Shown here: piece by piece, positions 43,574-55,630 of the stretch
Layout of the letters: each line of letters opens with the position of its first letter
Numbering within the stretch: position 1 is the first letter of the stretch
Origin: Hypomyces perniciosus
Taxonomy: Eukaryota > Ascomycota > Sordariomycetes > Hypocreales > Hypocreaceae
Reading direction: 5' to 3'
Length of the DNA: 64,000 nt
Assembly (NCBI GenBank): GCA_008477525.1
Contig: SPDT01000007.1
Span: 2,790,001 to 2,854,000, forward strand
The notes under the pieces: model-generated
Databases searched by the model: none
Told to the model about the DNA's origin: nothing
The model's input: the letters and a program-made list of their open reading frames with translations, nothing else
Position numbers and translations under genes: made by a program

Positions 43574-46444
43574 ATACCAAGGGGCACACAAATCCCCGAG
43601 GCTGGTGAGCAATGAATCATTGGCGACAGTGTACTTCGTATGTACTCTATCGTTTTGGGTACTGTGCATCAAATCCCTATGTACCTTAAGGTACTAAGGT
43701 AGTAGCCACTAATGCCGATCAGACCCTTCCATCTCATATTTCTACATAGGCATGTATGCTTTGATACCCGGAAAACCTCATGCTGCCTAGTAGTTCTACA
43801 AGCTCTACCATACGAGCCAGAAGGATGCGGCCGACGCTGTCGTGTAACACGAGAAATTGTCTCACATATAGAACAGATACATACTACATCCCCGTACATA
43901 CATGCAAGTGTGCAGGTTCTTCTTTGCGTTCCAGTTCCAGGTTTCAGCACCGTTTCCTTAACAAGAAAAAAGGGCGCCGGCAAGCTTCCTTTTTGTATTT
44001 CGTTCAGCTGCTATAAAAGCCAGCATAACAGCCAAACCAATAAACCATCACGCGCCCAGCCCGTTCTATTGACCCTGTGCCACCTGATGAGTGTTTGCTG
44101 CTTATTAAATACACACCACACGTTTGGAGATTGCTTTGCCTCGCCGGCTGCGGGGCCGCATTTCTGGTGGGTGCAGTCTTGTCGATCTAGTTTTTGGGCT
44201 GTCATCGAGACAAACCGTTTTCTTGGTCCAGGGTCGAGCCTCGGATATTACTTCTCCCGAGAAACCTCGCAACCCAAAGCAAACTAAGCGAAATCCTGGA
44301 GCAAACTCCGCCTTGCCTGGCCAACCAGCTCTCTCCTTTCAAAAAACGGTAGTAGTTAATGTGTACAAATTACTCTGGAGTACTATCGCTGTGCACTCTA
44401 CGAAGTATGTAAGTTCAAAAAAAAAAAATCCCCCTATGATTGTCAGGGGTGATCCTTATACGAACTGGTCGCATCACAACGATGACGTCTTAGTACCAAA
44501 CAAAGATTACCGCCATGAGTCTAGACCCATGCCTAGCCATGGGGTCACACTAGGAGGACTGGCCAACCGACCCTAAGCCGCGTTTAGAGAGGAGGTTTCC
44601 TCAAGTTTCGATGATACTTCCACATACGTGTTTAGTACTAGGGGTATGATATCATTTCGATCCCTTCAACTCCCGGAGAATTTTTTCAAGAAGGGATGAT
44701 CTTATTACTGGGAGACGCCAAGGCTCGAAGGGGGAGTGCCGAGACATTACGGTCCATTCGATACGGTGGAAATGAAACATCAACGTGCGCCATGTCTGGC
44801 TAACCTAAGTGTACACACAAAGCATTGTACTCCGAAAGCAACTGTGGAAATATCCCAACGAAAAAAAAGGCACTTTCCATTTTGTCAATGAAAACCTCCC
44901 TTTCATCTCAGCTTTGCCAAATTTCCCCTCAGTGACGTATGACGACACCCAGTGTGAAGTATTGCATCAATACTATATACTACTTCGCGTTCGGTATGTT
45001 GTCCTTTTAATCACGTGATGCCCGGCTACTATGTATATTCACGGCCCCCCACCCTCGGGCCGGCACGGTGCCGTCCGTCAAATCTTCGGCAGACATGCCA
45101 TCAACAAAGAGAAATCCCCTTGAAAGCAGCTCCTAGATTATTCTCAGGGGGTCGATGGATTACAGCACATCCCTTTGAGCGCGATATGACACCACAGAGG
45201 TCACTTACAGGGATTATGACCAAAGAAAAGCCTCGAGAGTAAGGATACTTCGAAGAATACCTCTTACTGTTGAACACTACTGAACGTAGTCAAGCGAGGA
45301 TCGCAAAAATATCCATCACGGACAACTCTCTCATTCCCATGGATAATACTCATCCAAGATAACATTCGTTTCTGGATGACTCTTATGACTGCAGATAATT
45401 CTAGCTAGTTCTCATTACGCAATAATGCAGCAGGCAAATCTCTTAATACTAGAAGAATAATAAACTACTAGTAGGGTGTACTATAACGGCGTGTAGAAGC
45501 CCCTTTCAAGACTTCTTGTCCTATTGGCCGCGATCTATGTGGTAAGGCTCGATAAGCCCGCCATGATCTCAAGGAGCCGCATCTATGGCTTGGATCGTCC
45601 AGATCGCTATACGGCACTGTAGACTGTGGGCCTTAGGCGTGTAGAACAATCCCCATCACTCCACCTTGGTCCACTAAAGAGAACCAGATATCTTCAATGA
45701 CGGAATTTCCATATTCATCAGGTTTCATTTGCGCATGGGCCAAGTTGGTCCCTCTGTTGATACCAAGGGAATGGCTCGGGTCGGACGAGATCCGGCATTC
45801 GCCTCGGTCTTCGAGCTAGGGAGGACCTCCCTTGCCGATGTCTGGAAGACAACGCTACAGGAAATGCCACCCATCTGAACTGTTACTGCGTCGCTGTCAC
45901 ACCGCCTCGGTAGTGTCTATTACTACTATGAGCCTTGAATATTGGTCTTCTTCTTTGTTAACCAGTACGGAGTAGATTCCGCTTGTCGTGACTACCCAAC
46001 CACGTAAATGTAAACAGTGCTACGACTACAACTCCATCTCCATAAACGACTTCATACGGATATTTGCACGATGTGGTAGATGTAGGGAAGCATATAAATG
46101 TCCCAGTTCCTATCCTGGTTGCATTAGCATGACCGCCAATTATTCGCGGTAAACAAGTACGGTCATGGGTCTGACTGTAGAGGGCTCACACTTGTTACCA
46201 TCAGAAGTAAGTAGGTTTAGGATTCATGGATCTCAACAATATATAATCGCACGAATTGCGCCAAGGTAAGAAACCGGAGTCAAATGGTAAAAATATAATA
46301 TTCGTATGCCTTCTCATCTATATCCCACCCATCATGCAACTTTTTGATCCATACCCATCTAATCTATCACCGTATTTCGCCTTGACCAAGCTCCCATGCT
46401 ATCTTGTAAAACCTCAACAATGCCACTCACACTCATCGACCCGT

Positions 46445-48364
46445 TTACTGAGCACCCCTCTTAAGGTCCTTGGCAAGCAGCGATTCACCGGTCATTTCCT
46501 CCGGTTGTGGCAAGCCCATGGCAGCCAGAATCGTCGGTGCAACGTCACCAAGAACACCACCCTGGCTCTTCAAACTCCATCCTTCGGGAGCGTTGGCCAT
46601 GATGAATGGCACCTTATTGGTGGTGTGGCTGGTCTTGGGCTTGCCGTCAGGGAACTTCATCTCCTCGGCGTTGCCATGATCAGCCGTAATGAATAGAATG
46701 TATCCATCTTTTTTGCAACCTTCCAAAATCTTTCCAATAGCCTTGTCGGTGGCCTCACAGCCAATAATGGCTGCCTCGTAGTCACCAGTGTGGCCCACCA
46801 TGTCGGGCGGTGCAAAGTTGTTCATGACGAACGGGAACCGCTGCTCTCCGAGACGCTTGCAAACCTGGTTGGCAACACCATCGGCAGACATCTCAGGAGC
46901 CAGGTCGTAGGTTGCGACGGACTTGTTGGAGGGGACAAGGTCCTGGTCCTGATCACGGACCTCAAGAGGGAAGCTCTTCTCGACACCTCCGTTGAAGAAG
47001 AATGTGACGTGAGCGTACTTCTCAGTCTCAGCAATGTGAACCTGCTCAACGCCTTGCTTTCCAAGCCACTCGGCCAACACGTTATCCATCTTCTGGGGCT
47101 CAAAGGCGACATCGAAGGGATACTCGGTCTTGTATCTGGTCATGCTGACAAGCTTGTTAATCTTGGGGTAGGGGAAGTCAGGCAAAACTGTGCGGTCAAC
47201 GTCGCCAAGCACCTGTGTGATTTGCCTAACACGGTCAGATCGGTAGTTGAAGAAGAAGACGGTGTCATCATCTGTGCAGGAAGTGTTAGCCCCATCTACA
47301 TACCGATTTCAGCCCTGATCAGTGTCGAATCAACTCACCCTTAATCCGGCCCTCGTCTCCACCGACAATGATGGGAGTAAGGAATTCATCCTTATCCTTG
47401 GAGCCACCGCGTTCATATCGTGCCTTGATAGCAGCCACAGGGTCCTCGCTTGCCTCGCCCTCACCCAGGACAAGGCCCTTCAGAGCAACCTCAACACGCT
47501 CCCATCGCTTATCACGGTCCATGGCATAGTATCGGCCGACGATGGTCGCGATTTGACCAAGGCCAAGCTCCTTGATGAAATCAACAAGCTCCTGCATGTA
47601 GCCGGCACCGGACTTGGGGTCGGTGTCACGGCCGTCACCGAAGAAGTGGATGAAGACCTTGGGAACCTTGTACTTCTTGGCCGCCTCGAGCAGAGCATAG
47701 AGATGGGTTTGTTTGGAGTGCTGTATATACCGTGAGCATTTTGAAGTCGCTCCTTAGGGAAAGGAGGCTGCGTACCACACCACCGTGGGAGACGAGACCA
47801 CAGAGGTGCAGGCGTCCATTGCCGTTTGCGGCGCTCTCTAAAGTCCTCTTGATGACCTCATTGGTGCTGAACTCGTTTTTCTTGACGGTCTGGTCGATTC
47901 GCACGACGTCCTGCCAGACGACGCGTCCTGCGCCAATGTTCAAGTGGCCGACCTCAGAGTTGCCCATCAAGCCCTCAGGCAATCCCACTGCCAGCGACGA
48001 GGCGTCAAGCTCAGTAAATCCGTTCTCATCCTTGGACAGCGCATCCATTACAGGGGTCTTGGCTGCAGCAATGGCGTCGCCATTCTTGGGGCTCTCATCG
48101 GAAGGGATACCCCACCCATCAATGACGACTGTAAGAGCGCAACAGCAAGAGAATTAGCCACCCAAGCTCAAGATACACCAGGATGAAGCAGAAGACGACA
48201 ACGTAGTCTGGCTGCCTTGGCGGCGAACTCGTCTGAACCTTTGATGGTGCCGAGTTCGCGCGGCGAAGGGTGGGACGAGACGGCCTGGGAGAAGTGGGAG
48301 AATCGTGGCGGGGCAATGGTGAAGAAGACGTACTGAGGCAGGCCTTTTGCTCGGTCTTGGACAT
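46445..48364 (-). CDS. 2,3-bisphosphoglycerate-independent phosphoglycerate mutase
   Basis: This glycolytic enzyme interconverts 3- and 2-phosphoglycerate without a bisphosphate cofactor and uses two Mn ions. The exons 48334-48364, 47776-48128, 47339-47720 and 46445-47271 give 530 aa. Introns are 205, 55 and 67 nt, each restoring frame. Exon 1 codes only MSKTEQKACL. Then come VIDGWGIPSDESPKNGDA (metal Asp14), MGNSEVGHLNIGAGR with the phosphoserine Ser68, VSHGGVHSKQTH across the second junction, HFFGDGRDTDP, FNYRSDR, NNFAPPDMVGHTG and TADHGNAEEM with metal ligands. It is the alkaline phosphatase-superfamily type (GpmI-like), complete in length. It is divergent from MED9. Confidence 0.94.
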
Positions 48365-48847
48365 TGCGGGCGAAGCAATTCAATAGCAACGTGAGAGAGG
48401 GAGAGACAGGTGAGCTGTGTAAGGAGGAAAAGCTGTAGGGTGCGTGATTTGATGGAGAAGGATGAATCTTTTCTCCCTTGGCTGAGAGAGAACGAGAGAG
48501 AAACATGCCATTTGATGGTGGGGTTGATAGGTGCTAGGCCTGCCGCCGATGTCATAGGCGACCGATAAGCGTAAGCAGGTGCTGTACGAAGTAAAGCTCT
48601 AAGGAGATCGCACCGTGCATCGGCCCGCTTTTCGCCCTGGACCCTACAGTTTGGTTTTGTCCGCGCCAACTGTCCGCTCAACAAACAAACTGTCACTCTC
48701 TTCTGTCATCGCCATCAACGAAAAAAAAATCCCCGAGCCAACCACAGCCCGTATTACGCCCATACGCTCGCTCTAAGGCCTTTTCTTCGTACCCGTACAT
48801 ACATACTCCGTTCATACGTATAATTCTAATTCTGCCCGAGGGAAACC
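48365..48847. promoter_or_regulatory. Shared divergent promoter region (phosphoglycerate mutase / MED9)
   Basis: These 483 bp lie between two diverging starts. They hold pyrimidine/purine-rich tracts (about 48390-48430, 48485-48505) on the mutase side. No named site recognised. Confidence 0.5.
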
Positions 48848-49255
48848 ATGGCCTCCGGACTCCCTGCCCTCGCCCTTCCTCCTACCTTGTCCCCCGACGA
48901 CCTCGACGCCATCTCCGAGCTCTCCATCGTCCTCACAAAAGTCCGCGCTGGGCTGCAATCCTCCTCCGGTCTGACTACTGGAACTACCCCGGGTGGACCC
49001 AGCACGAACGGCCAGCAACTGTCCTTCAAAGACGTTCCTGGCGCTACAGACAGGCTGAAGCATAAGCTGCAGCACGCTAGGGCACAAGTTCGGACGCTCC
49101 CAGACATGGACCGCACTATCGACGAACAGAAGAGCGAGATCAAGGAGCTCAAAGCGCGAATTAAGATGCAGCAAGCCCTGCTGGAGCGATTGCGAGAAGG
49201 CGGCGTCAGGTTCGGTAAAGATGCATGTGCTAGTGGAGATAAAATGGAGATGTGA
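48848..49255 (+). CDS. MED9: Mediator complex subunit 9
   Basis: This is a small subunit of the RNA polymerase II Mediator middle module. A single exon of 135 aa. The fungal Med9 pattern is clear: LPPTLSPDDLDAISELS near the start, a Gly/Thr-rich linker (GLTTGTTPGGPS), the conserved SFKDVPGATDRLKHKLQHA, and a C-terminal coiled coil (MDRTIDEQKSEIKELKARI, then QQALLERLREGGVRF). The ATG has the context gaaaccATGGCC. The gene ends 105 bp from the stop of the convergent tubulin-cofactor gene, so the 3' UTRs probably overlap. Confidence 0.85.
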   Translation: MASGLPALALPPTLSPDDLDAISELSIVLTKVRAGLQSSSGLTTGTTPGGPSTNGQQLSFKDVPGATDRLKHKLQHARAQVRTLPDMDRTIDEQKSEIKELKARIKMQQALLERLREGGVRFGKDACASGDKMEM

Positions 49256-49360
49256 AGCACGGCTTTACACCACGGCGGGTCGAAGATATTCAGCGTTTCA
49301 TATTACAACAGGACAGACTGACTACTTTCGATACAACCCCTTCCTGCTCATTATCCCGGC

Positions 49361-50658
49361 TTATTTTCGAGAAATCCCAACCTTGCTCAACGTCTCCTCC
49401 ACGCTGACACCTGGCTGTCCTGGAACGACCTTAGTCCATACCTCGTTGCTCAATGCCTTGGTCTCAGGCAGGGTGGTCCAGTTGGGACTCTGGCCAGTCT
49501 TGAGCCATTTAAAGTCGTCCACTTGGTCCCATTGGTTCTCAACTGCCTTGTCGGCTTCCGTCATCTACTCTCGAGTCAGGACACAGAACGGGAAAACAGC
49601 GAATCGAACGGGACAGCACATACGTAACATGAGGGGAGGGGAGCGAAGCGCATTCCTGCGCAATCTTCGATGATGGGGTGGCTAGCGCAGTGCAAGTAAA
49701 TATCGACATTCTTGCACTCGTGGATCCGGACCTGGCGCGCTACGACGACAAGAATACTGTCGGATATTCCACTGATATGGATCGGGCCATTAACACGGCC
49801 GGCGACTATGAGACACCTGCTGATGTCCTTGAGTACAAGTCCAGGGAACGGCTGGCCCTCGGCCGTGGGGATGGACAAGTCAACGATGCAGTCGCTGAGG
49901 TCCCGTAACCACCCTGCCGCCGTAGCCCGCGCAGCCGAGGAGGGGAGGATGATGTGCAGACCGGACTGGTTGGAGATACCGATGCTCTGGGCGGCAGAGA
50001 AGCTAGGCTTGCGGACAGACGAGGGCCCTGGCTTGGCCAATTCTTCATTGTAGTCTTTCTCTTTCGACGGTAGCTCACCAACAGTATCATCGCTCTCTGT
50101 CATCGTCACTGGTGCCGCACCTAGCGGGTTCTTTGGGCTGTGTGGACGTCGGGACATGCTACCAGGATTCAATCGCGGGTCGTTTTCGGGAGCACCCATA
50201 TCGACATGGGTCGTCGTGGCAGTGCGCTTGAACTGGAAGCGCGACTTTGGCGCTACCTTGGCGATAGTGTCATTGAGCTTGTCTTGTAGACCTTTAATAG
50301 CCTGCCGAGGAAGAAAGCGAGCCCATATGTCAATCGGGTACTTTGCAGGGATCGCATGTTAGCTAAGGGCAACTGACCTCTGAGTATTGCCTTCGATCAT
50401 AGGCGGGCGTGAACTCGGCAGCATCGGCGACTTCGTTCTGTAGCTTGCTAATGCCGGCGAGGATATGATCTGTGGCTTCCTGGCGCTCGCCTCCGAGTGC
50501 TGAGAGCGATGGCAATTGTCCGATTTGATCTTGAAGAACTAGGTGGATGATTCGTGGTGAATAGCTGCTTGCTATTGATTGCAGCCATGAATTGGGCGGG
50601 TGTGCTCACCTTCGACACTATCGCGAAAGTGCCGGTAGAAGCGTTCTTTGGGATCCAT
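49361..50658 (-). CDS. Tubulin-binding cofactor C (TBCC/CIN2)
   Basis: This is a beta-tubulin folding cofactor that acts as a GTPase activator in the cofactor C/D/E supercomplex. Exons 50610-50658, 50378-50538, 49624-50301 and 49361-49564 give 363 aa. Introns are 71, 76 and 59 nt, the second with a GTCAGT donor. The N-terminus is MDPKERFYRHFRDSVE and a helical region follows (LQDQIGQLPSLSALGGERQE). The C-CAP/TBCC beta-helix domain starts at IGISNQSGLHIILP and contains the QVRIHEC signature with the presumed arginine finger, then HPIIEDCAGMRFAPLP and NQWDQVDDFKWLK. Length and order match fungal cofactor C. Confidence 0.9.
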
Positions 50659-51531
50659 AATGTAGCTTCAAACGTCGATTCAATTTTTAATATTTCAAAC
50701 AATGACCGCTTGCCAACCAGTAGCAGTGTGGTGGAATTGCCTACCCTTCAAATACCTAGTGGGCTTGTTTGCAGGAGTTGGAATTGGAATTGGAGACGGG
50801 ACTTGGAAAGCTTCGCAAACAGGTACAGGTGCCTGGTCAAGCTCCCCAAGCTTAGCTACCCTGCTCCACGTCGAGCAATTGATTGGATTGAGTGGCCTTA
50901 CCCTTTGCCTCTCCGCAGAAGCAGGATGATATGACGTAGGCCTACTATATAAAAATGGTCTGACATGAAGCTATGTGGTACCACGAGATCGAAACAGGGA
51001 GAAAGAGGCGTGGCTTCAGCAAAATGGCATGGTATGGCATGCCATGAAAATTGTCTTTCGATGACCTGAGCGTCATACAAGTTGCTGGGCTGCTGCTATT
51101 ATAATTTAATTTATTACCCCACATCATTATGCTAATAAGTTTAGCTTGATAGAGTCGTGATGCAGAAATTGAATAAATGAGGGGTTCACGCCTTGAGGGC
51201 ATCTTTTGGTGGGGCAGCATGTTGGAGACTTTCACCAAAAGCCATGAAGCATGAAGCATGAAGCATGAAGCATGAAGCATGATCAAGCACCAATTCTATT
51301 CGCCTGACATTCAGCCAGAGGCAATTCAGCTTATGCCAAAGGTCTGAGTACGGCAGTTTCCTAACGTTGGCTATAATACTAGGTACCCTATAGTGGATCC
51401 GGCTTCTTGACATTTCATAATAGATAATAACAGATCTGTCCCTATCAACATCATCCATTTTTGGTCATCTCTGTCCATTCCACACGCATCTTTCGTGTCC
51501 AATGCCGCTGCTTTCACACCCAATGGATGTC
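50659..51531. other. Intergenic region with heptanucleotide repeat
   Basis: Upstream of the cofactor C gene. It contains a CCATG-type run (51026-51044) and a CATGAAG tandem (51243-51277). No supportable gene. Confidence 0.5.
51243..51277. repeat. CATGAAG heptanucleotide tandem, five perfect copies
   Basis: Five uninterrupted 7-nt units followed by a partial sixth (CATGATC), in intergenic DNA. Confidence 0.95.
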
Positions 51532-52301
51532 CTAGCAAACAGTCTCCTCGCTTATCTGGACAGACCCAAATGTCTCATGTAGTTGTCCCCCTGAATCAAC
51601 CCTCCGCTTAGAGTCGATATCCGGGTATCGCGATAATTGTGCTGAAGGAATAGATACTCCATAATACTGCTGTCGGAAATTTGCAGGGTATTTGCGAAGC
51701 CGAGTCCGTGGTTGTACGGAGTCACCCTCCCTCCTGACTTCTATGCTCCTTAGATCCGTATCGATCTGGGAAACGGCCTCGTCCTCCACAGAGGGCTCAG
51801 GTGCTTCCTCCGACACCACATCTTGCGCCTCTTAGCCATCTCCTCCGTCATCTTGATCGCACGCCAAGGAGGCATCATAGCAGCAGGCATGCGGAATCCC
51901 GTCGGGCTCGTCACGATAATCGCCGGAGGTTTTGGTTTGATCTGCGCCCTGGGCACCTCGGGCACCTCGGGCTTCTTGACAGGAGCGGCCGTTCCCAAAG
52001 CAGGGACGGTAGTTGAGTTGAGAACCTGTTGCTCGGCTGGCGCCAGGAAATCGGCAATCATGTGGAGCAATGCATTCTGGCCGCTTTGAGACAAGATGCG
52101 TGCGGCTATGCTCGTGGAGCTGAGGAGTCGCCACTTCTTGGAGGTTGTTCCCCGTGTGATTTTGGTGATCTTGGTGATCTTGGTGATCTTTCCGAAACAG
52201 ACTCGGAGGTGAGATTGTGGCGATACGGCGCCAAAAGGCAGAGGGAAGTTTCCCTTGAGCTTAATCTTGCTCGGTATGGTCGAGTACTTGATTTTGGACA
52301 T
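51532..52301 (-). pseudogene. Hypothetical protein gene with an apparent frame break
   Basis: The frame from MSKIKYSTIPSKIKLKGNF at 52301 continues through a KITKITKITKIT repeat (coded by a GATCTTGGT tandem on the plus strand). It passes ILSQSGQNALLHMIADFLAP and reaches PPWRAIKMTEEMAKRRK, then stops at 51750 after an arginine-rich tail. Just where it degrades (about 51819-51830) another frame opens with DVVSEEAPEPSVEDEAVSQ and runs to 51532, looking like the natural continuation. This needs one missing (or two extra) bases. I recognise no family. It may be a decayed gene, a mis-sequenced gene, or two chance ORFs. Confidence 0.35.
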
Positions 52302-52813
52302 GGTGAAGTCTTGACGATGTATCCGGAACCGTTAATGCGCGATAGTTGATGTATTGAGAAGAACAAGAGGATTTAAATGGCTGTGCACTAAGAGATGAAG
52401 CGATTCTTTGCAAAAACTATAAGGTAACAAGGTTAAGGTTGAAAAGTCACTGCAGACAGGTGCATTTATATCTGGTGCAATATCTAACTCACTTTCTTCT
52501 CACATTGCTCCCACTTTATTAACTTCTTGACGCGCGCGTTAACGTTTTTTACCACCGGTTCACTTGGACATCTACCTAAGGGAAGCAGTAGTAGGAGCTG
52601 TCAAGAGAAAAGTTAACATCGATAGATGGCCTGCTTTGCCGAAAGCAACTGGAATGGGAAATCTAACCAGTTATTAACCCAAATTGCAAGTTATCTCTGT
52701 GATCAAGGTTTCTACAATCCAACAGGCTATTCACACGGCACGGCGGAAAAGGAAGACAAGTCAACTTGTAGTCATAAATAATGATATTCATCCTTCATCT
52801 AACAGTGGTTTCA
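52302..52813. other. Intergenic spacer
   Basis: AT-rich 512 bp between the hypothetical gene's start and the GPI1 stop. No feature seen. Confidence 0.5.
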
Positions 52814-55181
52814 TCATCTTGATCTGCCAAACCCCGCTAGCCTTTTGCCCCCATTCGACAACGGAGGGATATACGGCATCTGGAATGTCTTCTTTTGAGG
52901 AATCTCAATTTCCATGTTGACTGCTCGCCACATTTCCCACACTGTTGCCCTTCTCGCCGGCAGCATGCTGTACTGTAGACTGTACAGATTTTTCCTGTTC
53001 AGCGGAGGGACAAACTGACCAGTCAGCAGACACAACAGAACTCGAGGTGACAAGTAGTGCTTTCGTATGCGTTGGGCCATTTGGAAATACTGATGAAACA
53101 TAGCGCGGAACGTAAGTGGGATTGACTAAATAGAGTTAATATCGAGAATGACGAATATGAGACGATTGAAAGCTAACTCACCTTGAGATAAATAACGGAG
53201 GTTGGGGGTCCTTTGGAAGTTTTAATATTACTGTCGGTAATTTTATAGTCATGGGTATCTCGAAGTTCAAAACGAATGCCACCTATCAACGTTAGACAAC
53301 AATCCTTCCCACGTTATATCGTCATGTTTCTCACCAGGTAGTCTGCTCGGGTCTTTCAACCTCAACATCAAAGCAAACAATGGGAAATGATTCAGGCAAG
53401 AAAGCAAGGTATCAAACCCAGCCTTCATTGAAATGATAATCATCCTTGCGATGGCAAAGTTGAGGTAGAAAACCACTACCGTAGGCAGAAGAAAAAACAA
53501 AAGTGTGAATAGAATAGTCCCGACGAGCAGCTGATCGAGATCATAGTCGCAAGAGTCAATACGGTTGCGGAGAACATTGTGCTTCTTGCCGCGAAAGAGG
53601 TGGAAGAGGGATTGTAGAATCGTTAGCTGCCAGTGGTATATCCGAGCTGATGCAAGATAGAACGAATATATATGCATGGTGAGAGCAGAAAGGAGGTCTG
53701 AGAACATGGCGACAGGCATGCTAGCGCCAGCAAAGGATGAGAATCCAATGAACCAGATAATTTGTGGCAACGCGGGGCTCAGTGTCTCGATGCAACCTGT
53801 AAAAGAAATGTCAGCCTGAACAACCTTCCAAACATCTGTCACCACAACTCACTTGACCAGTAATCAATGACCCAAAGGAACAAGTCGCCTAAAAACGCTG
53901 CCAACTCGCCGTTAAGTTTGAGACCAGCCGGCCATCCCATCAGCCACGAAATGCTTCGCTGAAGAGCGTCGACGGTGTAGGTTCGTAGTAGATCTTCAAT
54001 TTGCATCGCTACCCAGTCTCTACGCTCGATAATGTATGAGCCCACAGCCATGCCGATAATAACGTCATTAGCAACGAGCCACAGACTATTGTAGAAGCGG
54101 ATATAGTCAGGATGGCTGGTCGTGACACTCGCCCAGTTTGCCTTGCGCTGTCGTAAAGTAACATACTGCATCGGCCAGTAACAGAACTGCTGGAGCCGTA
54201 TCTCAATCTGTTGAGCAGTTGCCGATATATCCTTCAGGGCCGCATATCCCGGCTTGGCTCGGAATTCCAAGATGATGAGTAGCACTTCGGCCATTACCCG
54301 GTGGGCGAGCAAGATTAAAACAAACGCCTTCCGTATGACTGGAAACAAATACACTGCAAACAGAGCCCACAGCTGCACGATGACATAGTTCCGCATCGTC
54401 GTCGCGGACTCCACAACCCTCTCCGAGACGCTAAGGCTTCGTTTCGGTCTTGGGCCAAGTCGTCCCACGTTTTGTTGCAGCGTTTGCTCCAGTTCCCAGG
54501 ACCAGTTTACCTGATTGACAATCTTTGGCAAGGCCTTGTCCCTGGCGGAGGGAACTCGCTTGATGATAGTGTGCTGCTTGAGCTTCTCAACCAACTTACG
54601 CCGACCCTCTTTGGCCAGCCTCTCCTGTTTTACCTCTTCGCTCTCTTCCTCGGCTGGAACATCTTCGAGCGCGGAACCCCCGTCTCCTAAAGCCAATGCT
54701 ATCGGGTTGAGGGAGATGTACTGCATTCCCTGGGGACGAGGTCTGTCGTAAAGAATGAGCTGGATACTCGAGGCTTTAGCGCAGGTAATATGCGGATACC
54801 GGCTGCTTGGGCACGTTGTCGCACAAACCCAGGATGGGTCGGCAGCGCTGGGGTTTGATCCATTGGAGATACCTAGCACATGCATCGATGAATGGCCGCA
54901 AAGTTCATAAATCCGGCCTGGAGAATGTGGCCCGCTTCGGAAGAAGGTACCGGACTTGAGGTGGAATTCGACTGTGTATGCCTATCTTCTCATTAGTGAT
55001 GAGCCCTCCCTGCCAAGACCAAAGGTGGGATTGCACAACTACTGACATCAACATCATCCAGGATAGCCACGACAAACACATCGAGTGTTGAGTTCCTCCA
55101 ACCGACGACCACACCGGGGCGATCAGACTTGCGGATGTCTGTCGGCCAAAACACTCTCATCAACCCATCATGCTCTACCAT
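52814..55181 (-). CDS. GPI1: GPI1/PIG-Q, subunit of the GPI N-acetylglucosaminyltransferase complex
   Basis: This is a membrane subunit of the ER complex that makes GlcNAc-phosphatidylinositol, the first step of GPI-anchor synthesis. Five exons, 55047-55181, 53853-54981, 53335-53796, 53182-53282 and 52814-53125, give 712 aa. Introns are 65, 56, 52 and 56 nt, all keeping frame, the first with a GTCAGT donor. The N-terminal block is HDGLMRVFWPTDIRKSDRP and VVVGWRNSTLDVFVV. The hydrophobic core contains several membrane helices (WALFAVYLFPVIRKAFVLIL, LLVGTILFTLLFFLLPTVVV). Conserved family text is SLWLVANDVIIGMAVG, WLMGWPAGLKLN and LPGGIRFELRDT. The tail ends in a soluble Lys-rich segment. Confidence 0.9.
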
Positions 55182-55335
55182 GACCAGCAGCGGTGATGGA
55201 CGGAACGAGGCAGTGCACTCAGAAAGAGCCTCGTCGTCTGAGCTGTTCTCGTGCGGATATGCCGGTCCCCGGCTCCCTTGGATGCTGCGCCTCTATCAGC
55301 ACTATTTCTCTTTTGACCCGCTCCCATCGTGGTTT

Positions 55336-55624
55336 CTAGCCTACCAAACGTGTCTCTCTCCTCGCTATCAGGACGACCGGTACGAAGATGATCAGGAAGA
55401 AGCCCGTCAGGATCACAATGCCTCGAGCTGCGCGCAGCTATAGCCAAGAGGGGCAAGCTGTTTAGCTATGTTCTACCACCATGGCGCAGGAGTTTGCGAC
55501 TTACGACAACACCGTATTCCGCTGCGAATATTGCAAGCTCATAGAGGCGGGTGACAAGGTCCCAGCGCGCAGTGATGTAGCCAGCTACGAAGATGCCGAG
55601 GGTGAGGGTCGAGAAGGGGTGCAT
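55336..55624 (-). CDS. Small two-helix membrane protein (73 aa)
   Basis: Exons 55505-55624 and 55337-55437 (stop codon completes at 55336) joined across a 67-nt GTAAGT..TAG intron encode 73 aa. The N-terminal half is MHPFSTLTLGIFVAGYITAR followed by WDLVTRLYELAIF. The second exon gives a hydrophobic helix (GIVILTGFFLIIFVPVVLIA) and a basic end. I recall a similar small fungal protein beginning MHPF.TLTLGIFVAGYITARWDLVTRLYELAIF, of unknown function, but could not check. The location may be mitochondrial or secretory-membrane. The ATG is only 6 nt after the stop of another small ORF on the same strand. GPI1 starts 154 bp downstream. Confidence 0.75.
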
Positions 55625-55630
55625 AGAGCG

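Larger units (their letters stand above)
41992..46444. other. Large gene-poor region upstream of frq
   Basis: This is 4.4 kb between the frq start and the phosphoglycerate mutase stop. The part next to frq (to about 43.3 kb) should be its promoter and leader. Beyond that the DNA is AT-rich, with an 18-bp perfect palindrome (43556-43573), a TACGGAGTA near 45964 and no ORF worth calling; 45250-46250 has essentially none. I see no transposon ends, rRNA or tRNA. Old, decayed repeat DNA is possible. Confidence 0.55.

Noticed and set aside
44124..44576. 150-codon plus-strand ORF in the gene-poor region
   Set aside because: No family signal, and it reads through a poly-A run; composition looks non-coding.
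46790..47344. 184-codon plus-strand ORF
   Set aside because: Shadow of phosphoglycerate mutase exons 3 and 4.
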